64,000 nt of DNA from Symbiodinium natans (GCA_905221605.1 CAJNDS010002153.1:31001-95000), one strand, 5' to 3'. Shown: positions 31,985 to 42,123, counted from the stretch's first letter. Numbers and translations are program-made. The notes: generated by a model not told the origin, from the letters alone.

Positions 31985-33078
31985 ACTGCAGGCTGTCCCA
32001 AACCAGGAGGCGTGGCAATCATGTACTGCTCCGGTCCTTCTGTCACCGCGACTGGTGTACGAGTTCCAGTCTCCTGTTCACCCAGCTCCTGCGAAGGATG
32101 AGACCTAGCCGACCGCATCGAATCGGACGATCTAGGTTGGAGATCCCCCAAAGCAGCCTGGGCCTGGGAACCCGCAGAGTCCTGTCTTTCCAGATTTAAA
32201 CCAGCAAACATTCTTGCTAAAGCCGCTTGATCCACTGCTCCCAATGCCGATGACTGAGAAGATTGTCTATCCTGCTCCAACACATCCAACCTCGAAGTTA
32301 AAGGTTGCAGCAAATCTCCCAGCATCTGTCTCATCGGGCCCATCCAATCTGTTTGTGTAGGGGCTGGTTCAGGTCGATGTAGCGGCTGTCCCAAAGCTCG
32401 GATCTGCTCGTAGGTGTTAAACGCCAGTCCAGGATTGTTGTTTTGCACTGCAGCGTTATTTGGAGTCCAGTGTGTCATCTGCCCAGTCAAGTGTTGCTCG
32501 CCTGTTCCACTGTCAAAATGACCTCCAGGAAACGGCACGTTGGTAAAACCAATATGGGCTGATGGACCAGGACCACTGACCGATTGTGCCACCGCTGTAC
32601 CAGGAACTGTTGATGGCCCGGTACTTTGCTGAAAAACCTCTGTGCTTGTACTTGTAGCTGCTATGATACCTTCTGGCGCCGGCAGCACATTTCCACTGGC
32701 TGATGGACCAGGACCACTGACCGATTGTGCAACCGCTGTATCAGGAACTGTTGAGGGCCCATCACCCAACCCTGTGGAAATCACTGCACCAGCTGTGGTA
32801 CCAGGAGCAACTGTCGTAAGGGTATCACCATTCCCATCCACCTGAGAAGATGATATTGTAGGTCCAGAAACTGTACCAGACCCATTGTCCTCCAATGTAG
32901 CCGAAGTGGCAACGCCTGTACCATTGCCTCCACCAGCTGCATCAGTAACATTGGCCCCAAACGTCAGACCATCCAACGCCTGAGCAAAAAGCTCATCCAC
33001 AGAATCACCACCATGCTCTCCCATCGGAGCTTCGCCCGTCTCTGACGGGGTATCCAACTGAAAAGACGCAGGATCCAT
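31942..33078 (-). CDS. copia first ORF, Gag-leader-like
   Basis: 378 codons beginning with ATG at 33078, 63 bases from the primer-binding site, as expected for the first ORF of an LTR element. The N-terminal half is low-complexity, Gly/Thr/Ser/Val-rich, with a repeated segment (STVPGTAVAQSVSGPGPSA and a near copy). The C-terminal half is Gln/Ser-rich with a MGPMRQMLGDLLQPLTSRLDVL heptad-like helix. No enzymatic motif is seen. It overlaps the next ORF by 43 bases in the -1 frame. A structural Gag role is inferred from position. Confidence 0.65.
   Translation of the reverse strand: MDPASFQLDTPSETGEAPMGEHGGDSVDELFAQALDGLTFGANVTDAAGGGNGTGVATSATLEDNGSGTVSGPTISSSQVDGNGDTLTTVAPGTTAGAVISTGLGDGPSTVPDTAVAQSVSGPGPSASGNVLPAPEGIIAATSTSTEVFQQSTGPSTVPGTAVAQSVSGPGPSAHIGFTNVPFPGGHFDSGTGEQHLTGQMTHWTPNNAAVQNNNPGLAFNTYEQIRALGQPLHRPEPAPTQTDWMGPMRQMLGDLLQPLTSRLDVLEQDRQSSQSSALGAVDQAALARMFAGLNLERQDSAGSQAQAALGDLQPRSSDSMRSARSHPSQELGEQETGTRTPVAVTEGPEQYMIATPPGLGQPAVWPMFLWMKGIVSW
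31996..32002 (-). promoter_or_regulatory. candidate -1 frameshift heptamer T_TTG_GGA
   Basis: On the minus strand TTTGGGA lies in X_XXY_YYZ phase with the leader frame (codons GGT TTG GGA). A -1 slip continues in the Gag/protease frame. The both-frames-open window here is about 46 codons, so one phased heptamer by chance is not very unlikely (about one in five). Confidence 0.35.
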
Positions 33079-33126
33079 GGATCTTTCCTAAAGCCCTGAA
33101 CGAACTAACCACACAGAACCACGACA

Positions 33127-33141
33127 CTTGGGCTCATAACC
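33127..33141 (-). promoter_or_regulatory. primer-binding site matching the anticodon arm of initiator tRNA-Met
   Basis: The 15 bases directly abutting the 5' LTR read GGTTATGAGCCCAAG on the minus strand. The complement, CTTGGGCTCATAACC, has the form of an initiator tRNA-Met anticodon stem-loop with CAT anticodon. Drosophila copia is primed by a half-molecule of this tRNA ending in the same loop (established knowledge). The site independently confirms the LTR boundary. Confidence 0.75.
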
Positions 33142-33413
33142 CCAGGAAACCAAAAGAATACCCTTAAAAGAGAACCGAACTCAGGGGAACCAGGGAGAAG
33201 GTAGGGGCCAAAAGAGGAGTACCAGCCTAAGCTCGGGAACCCCAAACCCCACGAGACACAACCCCAAAACCCCGAACAAGAGGCACCTAAGGGAAACCCT
33301 ACTGGGGACAGGCCGAAGCCCACAACCCCGGCAACCCTGTGACCCTGTTTCATCTTGAGCCATTCGATTTGTGCGTGTCATCCTTGCTGCAGGGGCCATG
33401 CCAGCTTTCCAGG
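33142..33413 (-). repeat. 5' LTR of copia element
   Basis: 272 bases, identical to the LTR at 22798-23069 except for one base. It is followed on the plus strand by ACCTTT, the target-site copy. Confidence 0.92.
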
Positions 33414-33419
33414 ACCTTT

Positions 33420-34085
33420 AAGCCCCCTTCAAAGCCCCCTTGAAGCCCCCCTGTCAGCCCCCCTTTAAACCCCCCTTTAAGCCCCCCTTGACAAGCCCCT
33501 TGAAGCCCCCTTTAAGCCCCCCTTTAAGCCCCCCTTGAAGCCCCCCTTGAAGCCCCCCTTAAAGCCCCCCTTTAAGCCCCCTTCAAGCCCCCCCCTTAAG
33601 CCCCCCCTTAAGCCCCCTCTTAAGCCCCCCCTTAAGCCCCCCCTTAAGGCCCCCCTTAAGCACCCCCCCTTTAAGCCCCCGTTAAGCCCCCTTCAAAGCC
33701 CCTTCAAAGGGTCTTTTCCAAAGCCCCCCCCTTTGCCCCCCCCCTGAAGCCCCCCTTAAGCCCCCCCCTTAAGCCCCCCTTTGAGCAAAGGTGATGGGCC
33801 CATCAAGACGCGTGGCTTCGCGTGCGTGGCTTCGCGCGCGTGACTTCGCGCGTGTAGCTTCGCGCGCGTGGCTTCGCGCGTGTGGCTTCGCGCGCGCGGC
33901 CTCGCGCGCGGCTTCGCGCGCGTGGCTTCGCGCGCGTGGCTTCGCGCGCGCGGCTTCGCGCGCGCGGCTTCGCGCGGGCGGGTTTCGCGCACGTGGCTTC
34001 GCGCGCGCGCGGCTTCGCGCGCGGGGCTTCGCGCGCATGGCTTCGCGCGCGGGCTTCGCGCGGCTTCGCGCGCTTCGCGTCTGCC
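33420..34085. repeat. C-rich satellite then CG-rich 12-16 base tandem repeat
   Basis: 33420-33785 is the CCCCCTTTAAG-type satellite that also precedes the copia element. 33800-34085 is built of GTGGCTTCGCGCGC-type units. No gene is seen; Arg/Ala-rich frames are artefacts. Confidence 0.8.
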
Positions 34086-34089
34086 TGCG

Positions 34090-34400
34090 CCCGACCCCTG
34101 AGCGGACCATTGTGGGTCCTTGCGGAGCTGGATTGCTTGTCGTCGACGCTTTCCAGGCTGGAAGTGGCTGGCTTAGTTGCTTTCTCAGCTTCTCGTTTGT
34201 GAGCTGCAACGTTCTGATGAAAGAGGCGCAGGTAGTACTCGTACTTTTCCGGAGGGAATTGGTTGTCGTCCACAATGAAGGGCATGACACGTTGTAGCGT
34301 TGGCAGGGTATACCGGGCTGTGCCTATCAGCAGTTTGAGCCTTGTGCTCGGGCGGCTGGAGTCTGCGCAAACAAGCGAAGAGGAGCTGGAGAGCAGGAGA
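34090..34400 (-). pseudogene. short coding-like fragment cut off by the CG-rich repeat
   Basis: On the minus strand a coding-looking frame includes LLIGTARYTLPTL, MPFIVDDNQFPPEKYEYYL and LFHQNVAAHKREAEK, then runs into the CG-rich repeat. An AG acceptor-like site (TTTGCGCAG) precedes the frame near 34370. I do not recognise the protein. It may be the last part of a decayed gene or of the neighbouring LINE's 3' region. Confidence 0.35.
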
Positions 34401-34831
34401 GAAGAGGGAGAAGAGGAGAGAGGACCGGGAAGGAAGTGGCTGCATCCACACTGTCTCTTGCGGCGGCGATCTCAAGGAATGGGGCATGGCCATGAACTGC
34501 AATAACCATGCTGCACTTGAAGCGGGTTCTGTATAACCATGCTGCACATGAAGCGGGTTCTGTATTGCCTGCTTGCCAGAATCACAAACAGACGCCCATA
34601 GTGCACACTCAAAGGGATTTTGCAATGTCCGCGCTATTGCTTGGGGTCTGTTGAAAGAATTAAAAGTGGAAAAAATGGCTGTCAGTCTCTGGCAGTGCCA
34701 GAGGCTTCGGCCTTGCCGGAGCCTTAGCCGAGCAACAAGCGGTGCTTTGAGCAGCGTGCTGGGACAGTGTCCCATAGTGGCACTGACAGTGTCAGACGAA
34801 GAGGGTGCTGGATCTTCCGTGTTGAGGTGGC

Positions 34832-35476
34832 TTATCCTTGCTCAGGCGTGATCGCCAAGCCTCTGGCCTTCCGCGAGAGAGTCCCAGGCGGTCGCCTGCC
34901 GAGAAGTTCGCCGCCTTGAAGCTGCATGGCGCTCACGTAGATGTTGGCATGCTTCTGCAGCGTGCCCATGAGGTGGGGCTGAAATTCTATCAGAACATCT
35001 GTTCGTCTGGCTGTCAGCCTAGCTGAGCAGTGCACCAGCTCTTGTTCGAGAATGGGGTTCGGTGGTGCCTTCTTGGTCAGGTCAGAGATGACGTCCATGA
35101 ATGTAGACCAGGCATTCTGGTTGACACCGTTCGGCATCTGTGACTCCTGCAGTTCTGACAGTAGTTGGTGGGCCACTGCCACATAAATTGGCCCCTTGGG
35201 ATGTGGCCTGCCTCGGGTATGCTCTCGCCTCCACTGCGCCGTTGCTTCGAGTAGCTTAGACGCTAGTGGCGCTGAGGCTGCCATTTTGATCACCAGCGTG
35301 CTTTGGTGCATCAGTCTGCTTATCTGATCCTCATGAATCAGGAAGCCTCGGGTGAGATCCGTCGGTGAGAGTGGATGGATTTCTCCTCCTTCGTCTGTGC
35401 GAGGTAGCTGTTCCGCCCCGGATGTCCGTGCTCGCTTCTCGGTTTGTCGCTCATCCCGACGGTCTTGACCGAGCAT
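34832..35476 (-). CDS. unknown ORF downstream of the LINE polyprotein
   Basis: 214 codons with ATG start, on the same strand as and 205 bases after the 1688-codon LINE ORF. The N-terminus is strongly charged (DRRDERQTEKRART). A helical middle part follows (LMHQSTLVIKMAASAPLASK and VAHQLLSELQESQM). No family is recognised. Its position 3' of the RT ORF is unusual, since LINE accessory ORFs normally precede the RT ORF. It may be a second cistron of the element; the hairpin cluster between the two ORFs could bear on its translation. Confidence 0.5.
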   Translation of the reverse strand: MLGQDRRDERQTEKRARTSGAEQLPRTDEGGEIHPLSPTDLTRGFLIHEDQISRLMHQSTLVIKMAASAPLASKLLEATAQWRREHTRGRPHPKGPIYVAVAHQLLSELQESQMPNGVNQNAWSTFMDVISDLTKKAPPNPILEQELVHCSARLTARRTDVLIEFQPHLMGTLQKHANIYVSAMQLQGGELLGRRPPGTLSRKARGLAITPEQG

Positions 35477-35585
35477 GCTGATGCTCTCTGGGCTCTCTGT
35501 GTTCTAATTACGTCGGTTATTCTAGTTGTTTGAGAGGCTCTGGCTGCAGTGAAAAGCCGAAGCTGCTGCAACACTCCAGTGGTTG

Positions 35586-35654
35586 AGAGCGCTTACGGCT
35601 CTAGCAAAGAGTGCTTACGACTCTACAAGAGAGGTGGGGAGTTCTTACGACTCC
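35586..35654. repeat. three tandem stem-loops with covarying stems
   Basis: Hairpins at 35586-35602, 35608-35624 and 35638-35654 have 5-bp stems (AGAGC/GCTCT, AGAGT/ACTCT, GGAGT/ACTCC) around nearly identical 7-base loops (GCTTACG, GCTTACG, TCTTACG on the plus strand). Stem changes are compensated on the other side. They lie in the gap between the LINE polyprotein and the downstream ORF. Confidence 0.6.
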
Positions 35655-35680
35655 TCACTTCTGTTGGTGCTATTCGGCCA

Positions 35681-38600
35681 CTAGAGCGTTACTATTGCAG
35701 GCACTTCCGCTCGAAAGGTGAGAAAGAAGAGATAGGAACCGTGTCTTACTTGCCGCTGGTCTGATTCCGTAGCACTCTGAGAGCTGCGCTGGTCATCGGT
35801 CGACTGCCAGGGCGAGGTGGGCGATGACCTCCATATAGTGCGGTAGTGGCCGCTGTGTGGGGAGGGTCCTATGTGGAAAATACAAGATTGAACAAAAGCA
35901 CGCTCTCTGCTGATGACTCCGCCCTGTAGCACTGGGATTGTGAGATCTCCATTGATAGCCGTGACTGGGTGATGGTTCTTACCTGCCCCTGTGAATCTGG
36001 CTACTGCAAGGATGGCGTGCGTCTGCTGCCCCATCAGTGCGGAGTCTGGAGGGGTTACTGACCAGGCATCTATCAAGGACTGCAGCGTGCTGCTAGTTGA
36101 ATGTTGTAGCAGCATTACGATGGGGCCTCCCTCATCGGACAGCCTTCCCGATGCTGGGTCGACTGTTGCCCATCTGCGTGTGAGAGGGATGTCCGAGGCT
36201 GCCGTGAGTAAGCACTGTAGGAACTCCGCCGAGTCCTGTTGTGTGCCATCGAAGCGCCATCGTGGCAGCAAGTTCCTGAGCTGGAATGAGTTTACTACGT
36301 TGAGGGCGGAAGGACCTGTTGTGCCTTCCGAGCCTATCAGCAGGGTGTGGAGAGCTTGAAGGGAGCGCAGGTTCGGATCAATAATAGAGGTCGACAGCAG
36401 CGATAAAATTGTGGCGTTAACATAGCAATAGTTAGAGGTATTCTTCAGCTGGAGCCGTGAAAGGACTGAGAGAGCGGCAGGAAGAGAGGAGGGGAGGGGA
36501 GAGGGAGAAGAGGGAATTGGGTGGGCTTGAGAGAAAGAAGAGCCGCTCACTGGTTGTGACGATTCAGGACGGTTAGAGGAGAAGGAGAGAGGGGTTTGGA
36601 GCTGCCCTGTTGGCTTCTTAGGTGTGGACGGGGTTGTGCACTGCTGCTGGTGTTGTTTCTGCTCCGGTTTAGGGCGTGATGCAGCTTTGGTGAAGAAGGC
36701 TTGGATCGGTCCTGTCGTTGTTCTGTGTTGATGGAGGAAAGAATCGCCCATGATGATCTGAAAGAGCACGCCGCACTGTTCTGGGTGTTTGCGCCTGTCA
36801 GTGACTGGCTTCATGCAGTATGGGCAGGAGCTGCCCTTAAAGATTTCGGTCCCGAGTTTCCGGCACTGCGCAGCCGTTGCGGTGTGCAGAGCGTCCCAAG
36901 CCTTGCAGTGCTCCTGGTGAATGTGGGACTTCACCTTGGTATGATCAGGAGTCCAGAAACCGCAGAGCACACAGTGTTGCACGAAGTGCCTTGAGTCATG
37001 CTGCCTGGCGAGCTGAGTGACCGTATGTGTGTCTTTCGTGCTCTCTAGGTATGCCTTAGACCAGGCATGCATCACCTCTGTTGCATCCTGTTGGGATTGG
37101 AGTTCAAGGGTTCGGGCGTCTAAGTCTCGCAGGGCGTCTGGATTGGGGCAGGCTCCTGACAGAAGATGATCTTTAAGGCCTTTCCACAGTGCAAAATCTT
37201 TTGAGCACGCTGCACAGGTTGGGAGGCCGTTTTTTGAGTGTTCTGGCAGGAATGATTTGGGCACATATCTGTCCAGCTGCTCACGGTGCTTTTTGACCTC
37301 GTGGATCTTTAGGCCTTGCTCTGAGTTAGAGCTGAAGGAGCATAACCGGCATTTGTGAGTCGGTTCCTCTGCCGTTGCATGCGACGCAGTCAGCAGTGCA
37401 TCATATTCATGCAGCACCATTTCAGCGTACTGAAGTGCCTGAGCTGTTAATGACACGTCTGTATCCGGAGACGACGTGTCATCGTGAGTCAGTGACTCAG
37501 TCGCTTCCTTCTGCAGTGCAGACTGGGATTGCCCTGCCTGACAGATCCGTCCTTGCAGGGATGTGACTCGGTTCGCTTGTCTGTCTCGCAGGATCTGCAC
37601 TGGGTCTTTGAGCGAGAACTCCTCGAATAGGCGCTCGGTGGATGTTCCAGTGAGATGGACCGGTCTGTTCAGGACTGCCCTAATTTTTCTGGCAAACCAT
37701 CCTCGCAGCTGTTTAGCAGTGTCTGCTGTAAGGCCTATGTCTACAAGGCCTGCTGAGACAGTGGCCCAGACTGTGGAGAACCAAATCTTGAGTCTGCTCT
37801 TTGGCCCCGAGTGTCTCCTGTTGTGAACATATCTGCGAACTTGTTGAAGTTTGGCGTTGCCTTCTTGCAGGCGATGTGCGAGGCTTAGTTTTTCCTGATT
37901 GCCGTAGGAGACGTACGCACCCAAGTACTTAAAAGAGGTAGATTGTGGGAATGACTCCTGGGCTTTCGTGCTACCTATTCTCCATAGCCGATGCTTGTTG
38001 CCTTGTGCATCCTTGTGGACTCGGCTGAAGAGTTTGTGTGCTCTGGAGGAGGCAGTACCTACAAGTTTTACCATCAAGTGGCACTTCTCTGGGTTCACCT
38101 TAAAGCCGTACTTACGAACAATGCGGAGCAACTCTGCTATCATGTGGTGAGCTTTTAGCAGGTCTTCCCAATTGCTGATGTTGTGATGGATCGTCATGTC
38201 ATCTGCATAGCCTGTGAGGGATTGCTGCATCCTTTCTTTGCCCACAACTGTCGATAGTTCCTTAAAGAGCTTGCCTGTGAGCATCGAGAAGAGAGTGGGG
38301 GCGAGCTTGCATCCTTGTTTTATGCCTGTAGTCGATTCTACTTCACATGTCTGTTGCTGTGATCTGACTTTGTAGCGGCTGTCTGTGTGCAAAGACGCCA
38401 CTAAGTTCTGCACCGCGATTGGGACGTTGGCCTCCTGCAGGGTGTCCATGAGGTCCTGTCGTCGCACCATGTCGAATGCTTGGGATAGGTCCAGTGCAAA
38501 GCAAATGCCTCCTACTAGCTCTGGCTTGGCATGGCCTGCATGCTGGCTGTGTCTGCTGAGTCTGGCTTGTGCACAGGCCTGCCTAACTTCGCGCGTGTGT

Positions 38601-40747
38601 TGCGAGACTCTGGACAGGGCATCCGACAGCCCTCTCCTGGGCTGATAGGCAAACTGAGGCACTGGCTTGAGGTAGCTGGACGTATAGGGAGCTAGCAAGT
38701 CCCTGCATGCTCCTGCCAATCCTTTGCCATCTGGTCGTATAATGCCCAGTGGGCGAAGATTAGTGGGCTTGTTTGGTGGCTTATTCGGCTTGGGAATGAA
38801 GCAAAGGTCAGTATCCTTCAGCGGTGCTGAAAGTGTCACTGATGAATCCACTGAGCAGTGCTCAGCTTTGAGGCTCTGTGCCTGGCAGTATTGCTGGAGC
38901 ACGTCTCCTGTCGAGGCTGAGCACAGTTTCCACGCTGCTGCCGAAGCTGAGCCTTCGGGTACTGCTTTGTGTGGCCTTATAGAGCCTATGTGCTTGGCCA
39001 ATGCTGGAGCCTGCAGCTGTGGCAGTGCATTCACCAGCACATCTAACCTGTCATGCCTCTGAAACACCGCCTTAGCATGATCTTTCATTAGCAGGAGTTC
39101 CTCCTCGGCTGCCATTAAGTAACCGTCCTGGTTCACCAGCTGTGTTTTCGGCTGCGGTTGCCAGGGTCGGAGAGCTTTCAGGGTTTTGTGGCTCAAGTAA
39201 GAGTCTCCCGTATTGGCTGAGTGATCCACCTCCTTTGTGAAGTCGGCTACTCTTTGCTTCTTTGCCAGTGATACTGCCTGCTTATGCCAAGTCGCCAGGT
39301 CCTTGACCAACACCTCGTGGTCTGCCTGCGTCAGGGAGTGACTTCTTAGGTCTTCATCCAGCGCAGACAGACGTGACCACATTCTTTGAGTTGCCCTGTG
39401 CATGGCGTTCAGCGGAGGAGCTGAAGGTTTAGGGGCACGCGGAAAGTACCTCTCTGAAGCACGTATGAGGATGTCATTGACCGCATTCATGTCCGGAGGA
39501 GTCAGCTGCTGAAGCTGGTCAGCGACCCACTCCTTCATTTCTTGTGCCTTAGGATGATTGTAACGCACTGCATGTTCTAGAGCATGCTTGTCATAGGGCG
39601 GGGGGGGAGGGGGGGGAGGGGGGAGCTGCCAATGCCTCATTGGGCGTATTTGTGCTTCCACGGGGAGATGGCCACCCTTCTTCCATTTCCCTAGCGGAAA
39701 ATTGTCGATTGGCTTGCTCTTCTTAGCATCACCTCGGGAGATAGTCTTCGGGACTAGGATGTAATCCAATTGAGATTGCGTTGTGGCTGTTCGGAAAGTG
39801 AATCCTTTCCCTGAAGACCAGGTGTTCAGCGCAACTAATCCATGTCCCTGAACCAGCCGTTGAAAGTATTCGTCTTCGGTCTTTCGATGTGGAGGAGGTC
39901 CTGGAGTGCACATGCCTACCGCTCCTGGGCTCGACTGTAATGTCGAGTTGAAGTCGCCCAGCACTATCAGGGTGTCTCTCTGCGGTGTACCTCGGATGGC
40001 ACGAGACAGAGCAGCGAGGGTGGTAGATCTGTCTTCTCTGTTTTTCTGTGCAGTTTTTGAGGTCGACCATACGTGCTGGTATACTGTCACAACGTGTGCT
40101 CGAGCTCCCTTCCACTGAAAGACTATCTCGAGGACACGTCCCTTCTGATGCTCTTTCCATCTGACCGTGTCTTTTGGAATGTGCGGGGCAGTCAGGACCA
40201 TCACTCCATCTGCTCGCTTGTCGTCATGCAGGGCATGAGATTGGGCGTCTGGCAGTGCCAGTCCCGTTCCTTCTGTGCTCGGATTTGGCTTTTTCTTAAC
40301 CCGGGTGGCCTTCGCCTGTCCTTTGCTGGCAGAGCTAACACAGTGCCAGCCCTCCACCTCAAATTCGGTGGTTTCCTGCCAGTGTGTCTCCTGCAGGGCA
40401 ATAACATCATATTTGTCTGCTGCCGTGCGAAGCCACGTGCGAAGCTCGGCCCACTGCTGTTGTCCTAAGTGCCCTGCGTTCCAGGTGAGTACTCGGAGTG
40501 GCTTAGCCATTGCTCCCCCTCTGAGTCTTGGCATTGTGCGCTTAGGTGCAGGCGTCTGCTGCGTGGAGCCCCCATCTGCAGGTTGGGCAGGGGGATACAA
40601 TCCACTTCGTGCAACATATTCAGGTGTCAAGATGCCTCGCCTATAAGAGATGCTTTGTTGAGTGCGTGAAACTAACGTGCAAGCTCTCCTGAATGCAACT
40701 TTACGAATGCTCCGAAAATTGTTGGGGTGCTCAGAAGGTACCGCCAT
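35681..40747 (-). CDS. LINE polyprotein: endonuclease, reverse transcriptase, zinc fingers, ubiquitin-specific protease
   Basis: A single 1688-codon ORF with ATG at 40747-40745. Residues about 85-370 form an AP-like (EEP) endonuclease: LTWNAGHL, LQETH, LGDFNST, QLDYILVP. The final SDH motif reads GGH, lacking the Asp. The middle is a non-LTR reverse transcriptase: LRPLGIIRPDGK, FALDLSQAFDMV, GIKQGCKLAP and catalytic YADD in TGYADDMTIH. Next come several Cys/His fingers (CRLCSFSS, CAACSKDF, CVLCGFWT, CPYCMKPV). The last 270 residues match a ubiquitin-specific protease (family C19): the Cys box NTSNYCYVNATILSLL and the His box PHSGHYRTIW with a following YLFFLTF strand. TPRT retrotransposition is expected from the family; deubiquitination is inferred. 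The ORF is intact, so the element may be recent. Confidence 0.88.
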   Translation of the reverse strand: MAVPSEHPNNFRSIRKVAFRRACTLVSRTQQSISYRRGILTPEYVARSGLYPPAQPADGGSTQQTPAPKRTMPRLRGGAMAKPLRVLTWNAGHLGQQQWAELRTWLRTAADKYDVIALQETHWQETTEFEVEGWHCVSSASKGQAKATRVKKKPNPSTEGTGLALPDAQSHALHDDKRADGVMVLTAPHIPKDTVRWKEHQKGRVLEIVFQWKGARAHVVTVYQHVWSTSKTAQKNREDRSTTLAALSRAIRGTPQRDTLIVLGDFNSTLQSSPGAVGMCTPGPPPHRKTEDEYFQRLVQGHGLVALNTWSSGKGFTFRTATTQSQLDYILVPKTISRGDAKKSKPIDNFPLGKWKKGGHLPVEAQIRPMRHWQLPPPPPPPPPYDKHALEHAVRYNHPKAQEMKEWVADQLQQLTPPDMNAVNDILIRASERYFPRAPKPSAPPLNAMHRATQRMWSRLSALDEDLRSHSLTQADHEVLVKDLATWHKQAVSLAKKQRVADFTKEVDHSANTGDSYLSHKTLKALRPWQPQPKTQLVNQDGYLMAAEEELLLMKDHAKAVFQRHDRLDVLVNALPQLQAPALAKHIGSIRPHKAVPEGSASAAAWKLCSASTGDVLQQYCQAQSLKAEHCSVDSSVTLSAPLKDTDLCFIPKPNKPPNKPTNLRPLGIIRPDGKGLAGACRDLLAPYTSSYLKPVPQFAYQPRRGLSDALSRVSQHTREVRQACAQARLSRHSQHAGHAKPELVGGICFALDLSQAFDMVRRQDLMDTLQEANVPIAVQNLVASLHTDSRYKVRSQQQTCEVESTTGIKQGCKLAPTLFSMLTGKLFKELSTVVGKERMQQSLTGYADDMTIHHNISNWEDLLKAHHMIAELLRIVRKYGFKVNPEKCHLMVKLVGTASSRAHKLFSRVHKDAQGNKHRLWRIGSTKAQESFPQSTSFKYLGAYVSYGNQEKLSLAHRLQEGNAKLQQVRRYVHNRRHSGPKSRLKIWFSTVWATVSAGLVDIGLTADTAKQLRGWFARKIRAVLNRPVHLTGTSTERLFEEFSLKDPVQILRDRQANRVTSLQGRICQAGQSQSALQKEATESLTHDDTSSPDTDVSLTAQALQYAEMVLHEYDALLTASHATAEEPTHKCRLCSFSSNSEQGLKIHEVKKHREQLDRYVPKSFLPEHSKNGLPTCAACSKDFALWKGLKDHLLSGACPNPDALRDLDARTLELQSQQDATEVMHAWSKAYLESTKDTHTVTQLARQHDSRHFVQHCVLCGFWTPDHTKVKSHIHQEHCKAWDALHTATAAQCRKLGTEIFKGSSCPYCMKPVTDRRKHPEQCGVLFQIIMGDSFLHQHRTTTGPIQAFFTKAASRPKPEQKQHQQQCTTPSTPKKPTGQLQTPLSFSSNRPESSQPVSGSSFSQAHPIPSSPSPLPSSLPAALSVLSRLQLKNTSNYCYVNATILSLLSTSIIDPNLRSLQALHTLLIGSEGTTGPSALNVVNSFQLRNLLPRWRFDGTQQDSAEFLQCLLTAASDIPLTRRWATVDPASGRLSDEGGPIVMLLQHSTSSTLQSLIDAWSVTPPDSALMGQQTHAILAVARFTGAGKNHHPVTAINGDLTIPVLQGGVISRERAFVQSCIFHIGPSPHSGHYRTIWRSSPTSPWQSTDDQRSSQSATESDQRQVRHGSYLFFLTFRAEVPAIVTL

Positions 40748-41054
40748 CCGCTAGTTTTTCCCCACGCCGAGCGATACTGAGATAGCTTTTCGTGAGTACT
40801 CCTTCCACCTCGCGGAGCAGTGGAAACACCTCTCGCCTACCTCCTGAATGGCTGACTGCAATGTCTGAGCTCAGGAGGCCCGGGAATTGGGACCCGGCAG
40901 ATCAGACAGCACAAAGAACGCGGCTCACCATGGCTCACAGTAAGGCACAAGCTGTTACGTTCCCCTGAGGACTGGTTGAACCTCTAGGACAGCAGTTGCG
41001 CCCAAAGCCCGGTTTACCAGGATGCAAGTGCCCGGCCGTCTGATCCGTGGCGGC

Positions 41055-42123
<1,069 letters not shown>

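Larger units (their letters stand above)
22792..33419 (-). mobile_element. young Ty1/copia LTR retrotransposon with target-site duplication
   Basis: The element spans 22798-33413 (10.6 kb). It has direct 272-base LTRs that differ at a single base (T/C in GG(T/C)AACC). ACCTTT is present just outside both ends (22792-22797 and 33414-33419), which fits a target-site duplication. Reading on the minus strand, the order is 5' LTR, primer site (33127-33141), gag leader ORF, gag/protease/methyltransferase-like ORF, integrase/dioxygenase-like ORF, RT/RNase H ORF, purine tract (23070-23077) and 3' LTR. Integrase before RT identifies Ty1/copia. The near-identical LTRs and long open frames imply recent insertion into the C-rich satellite. 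Confidence 0.93.
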
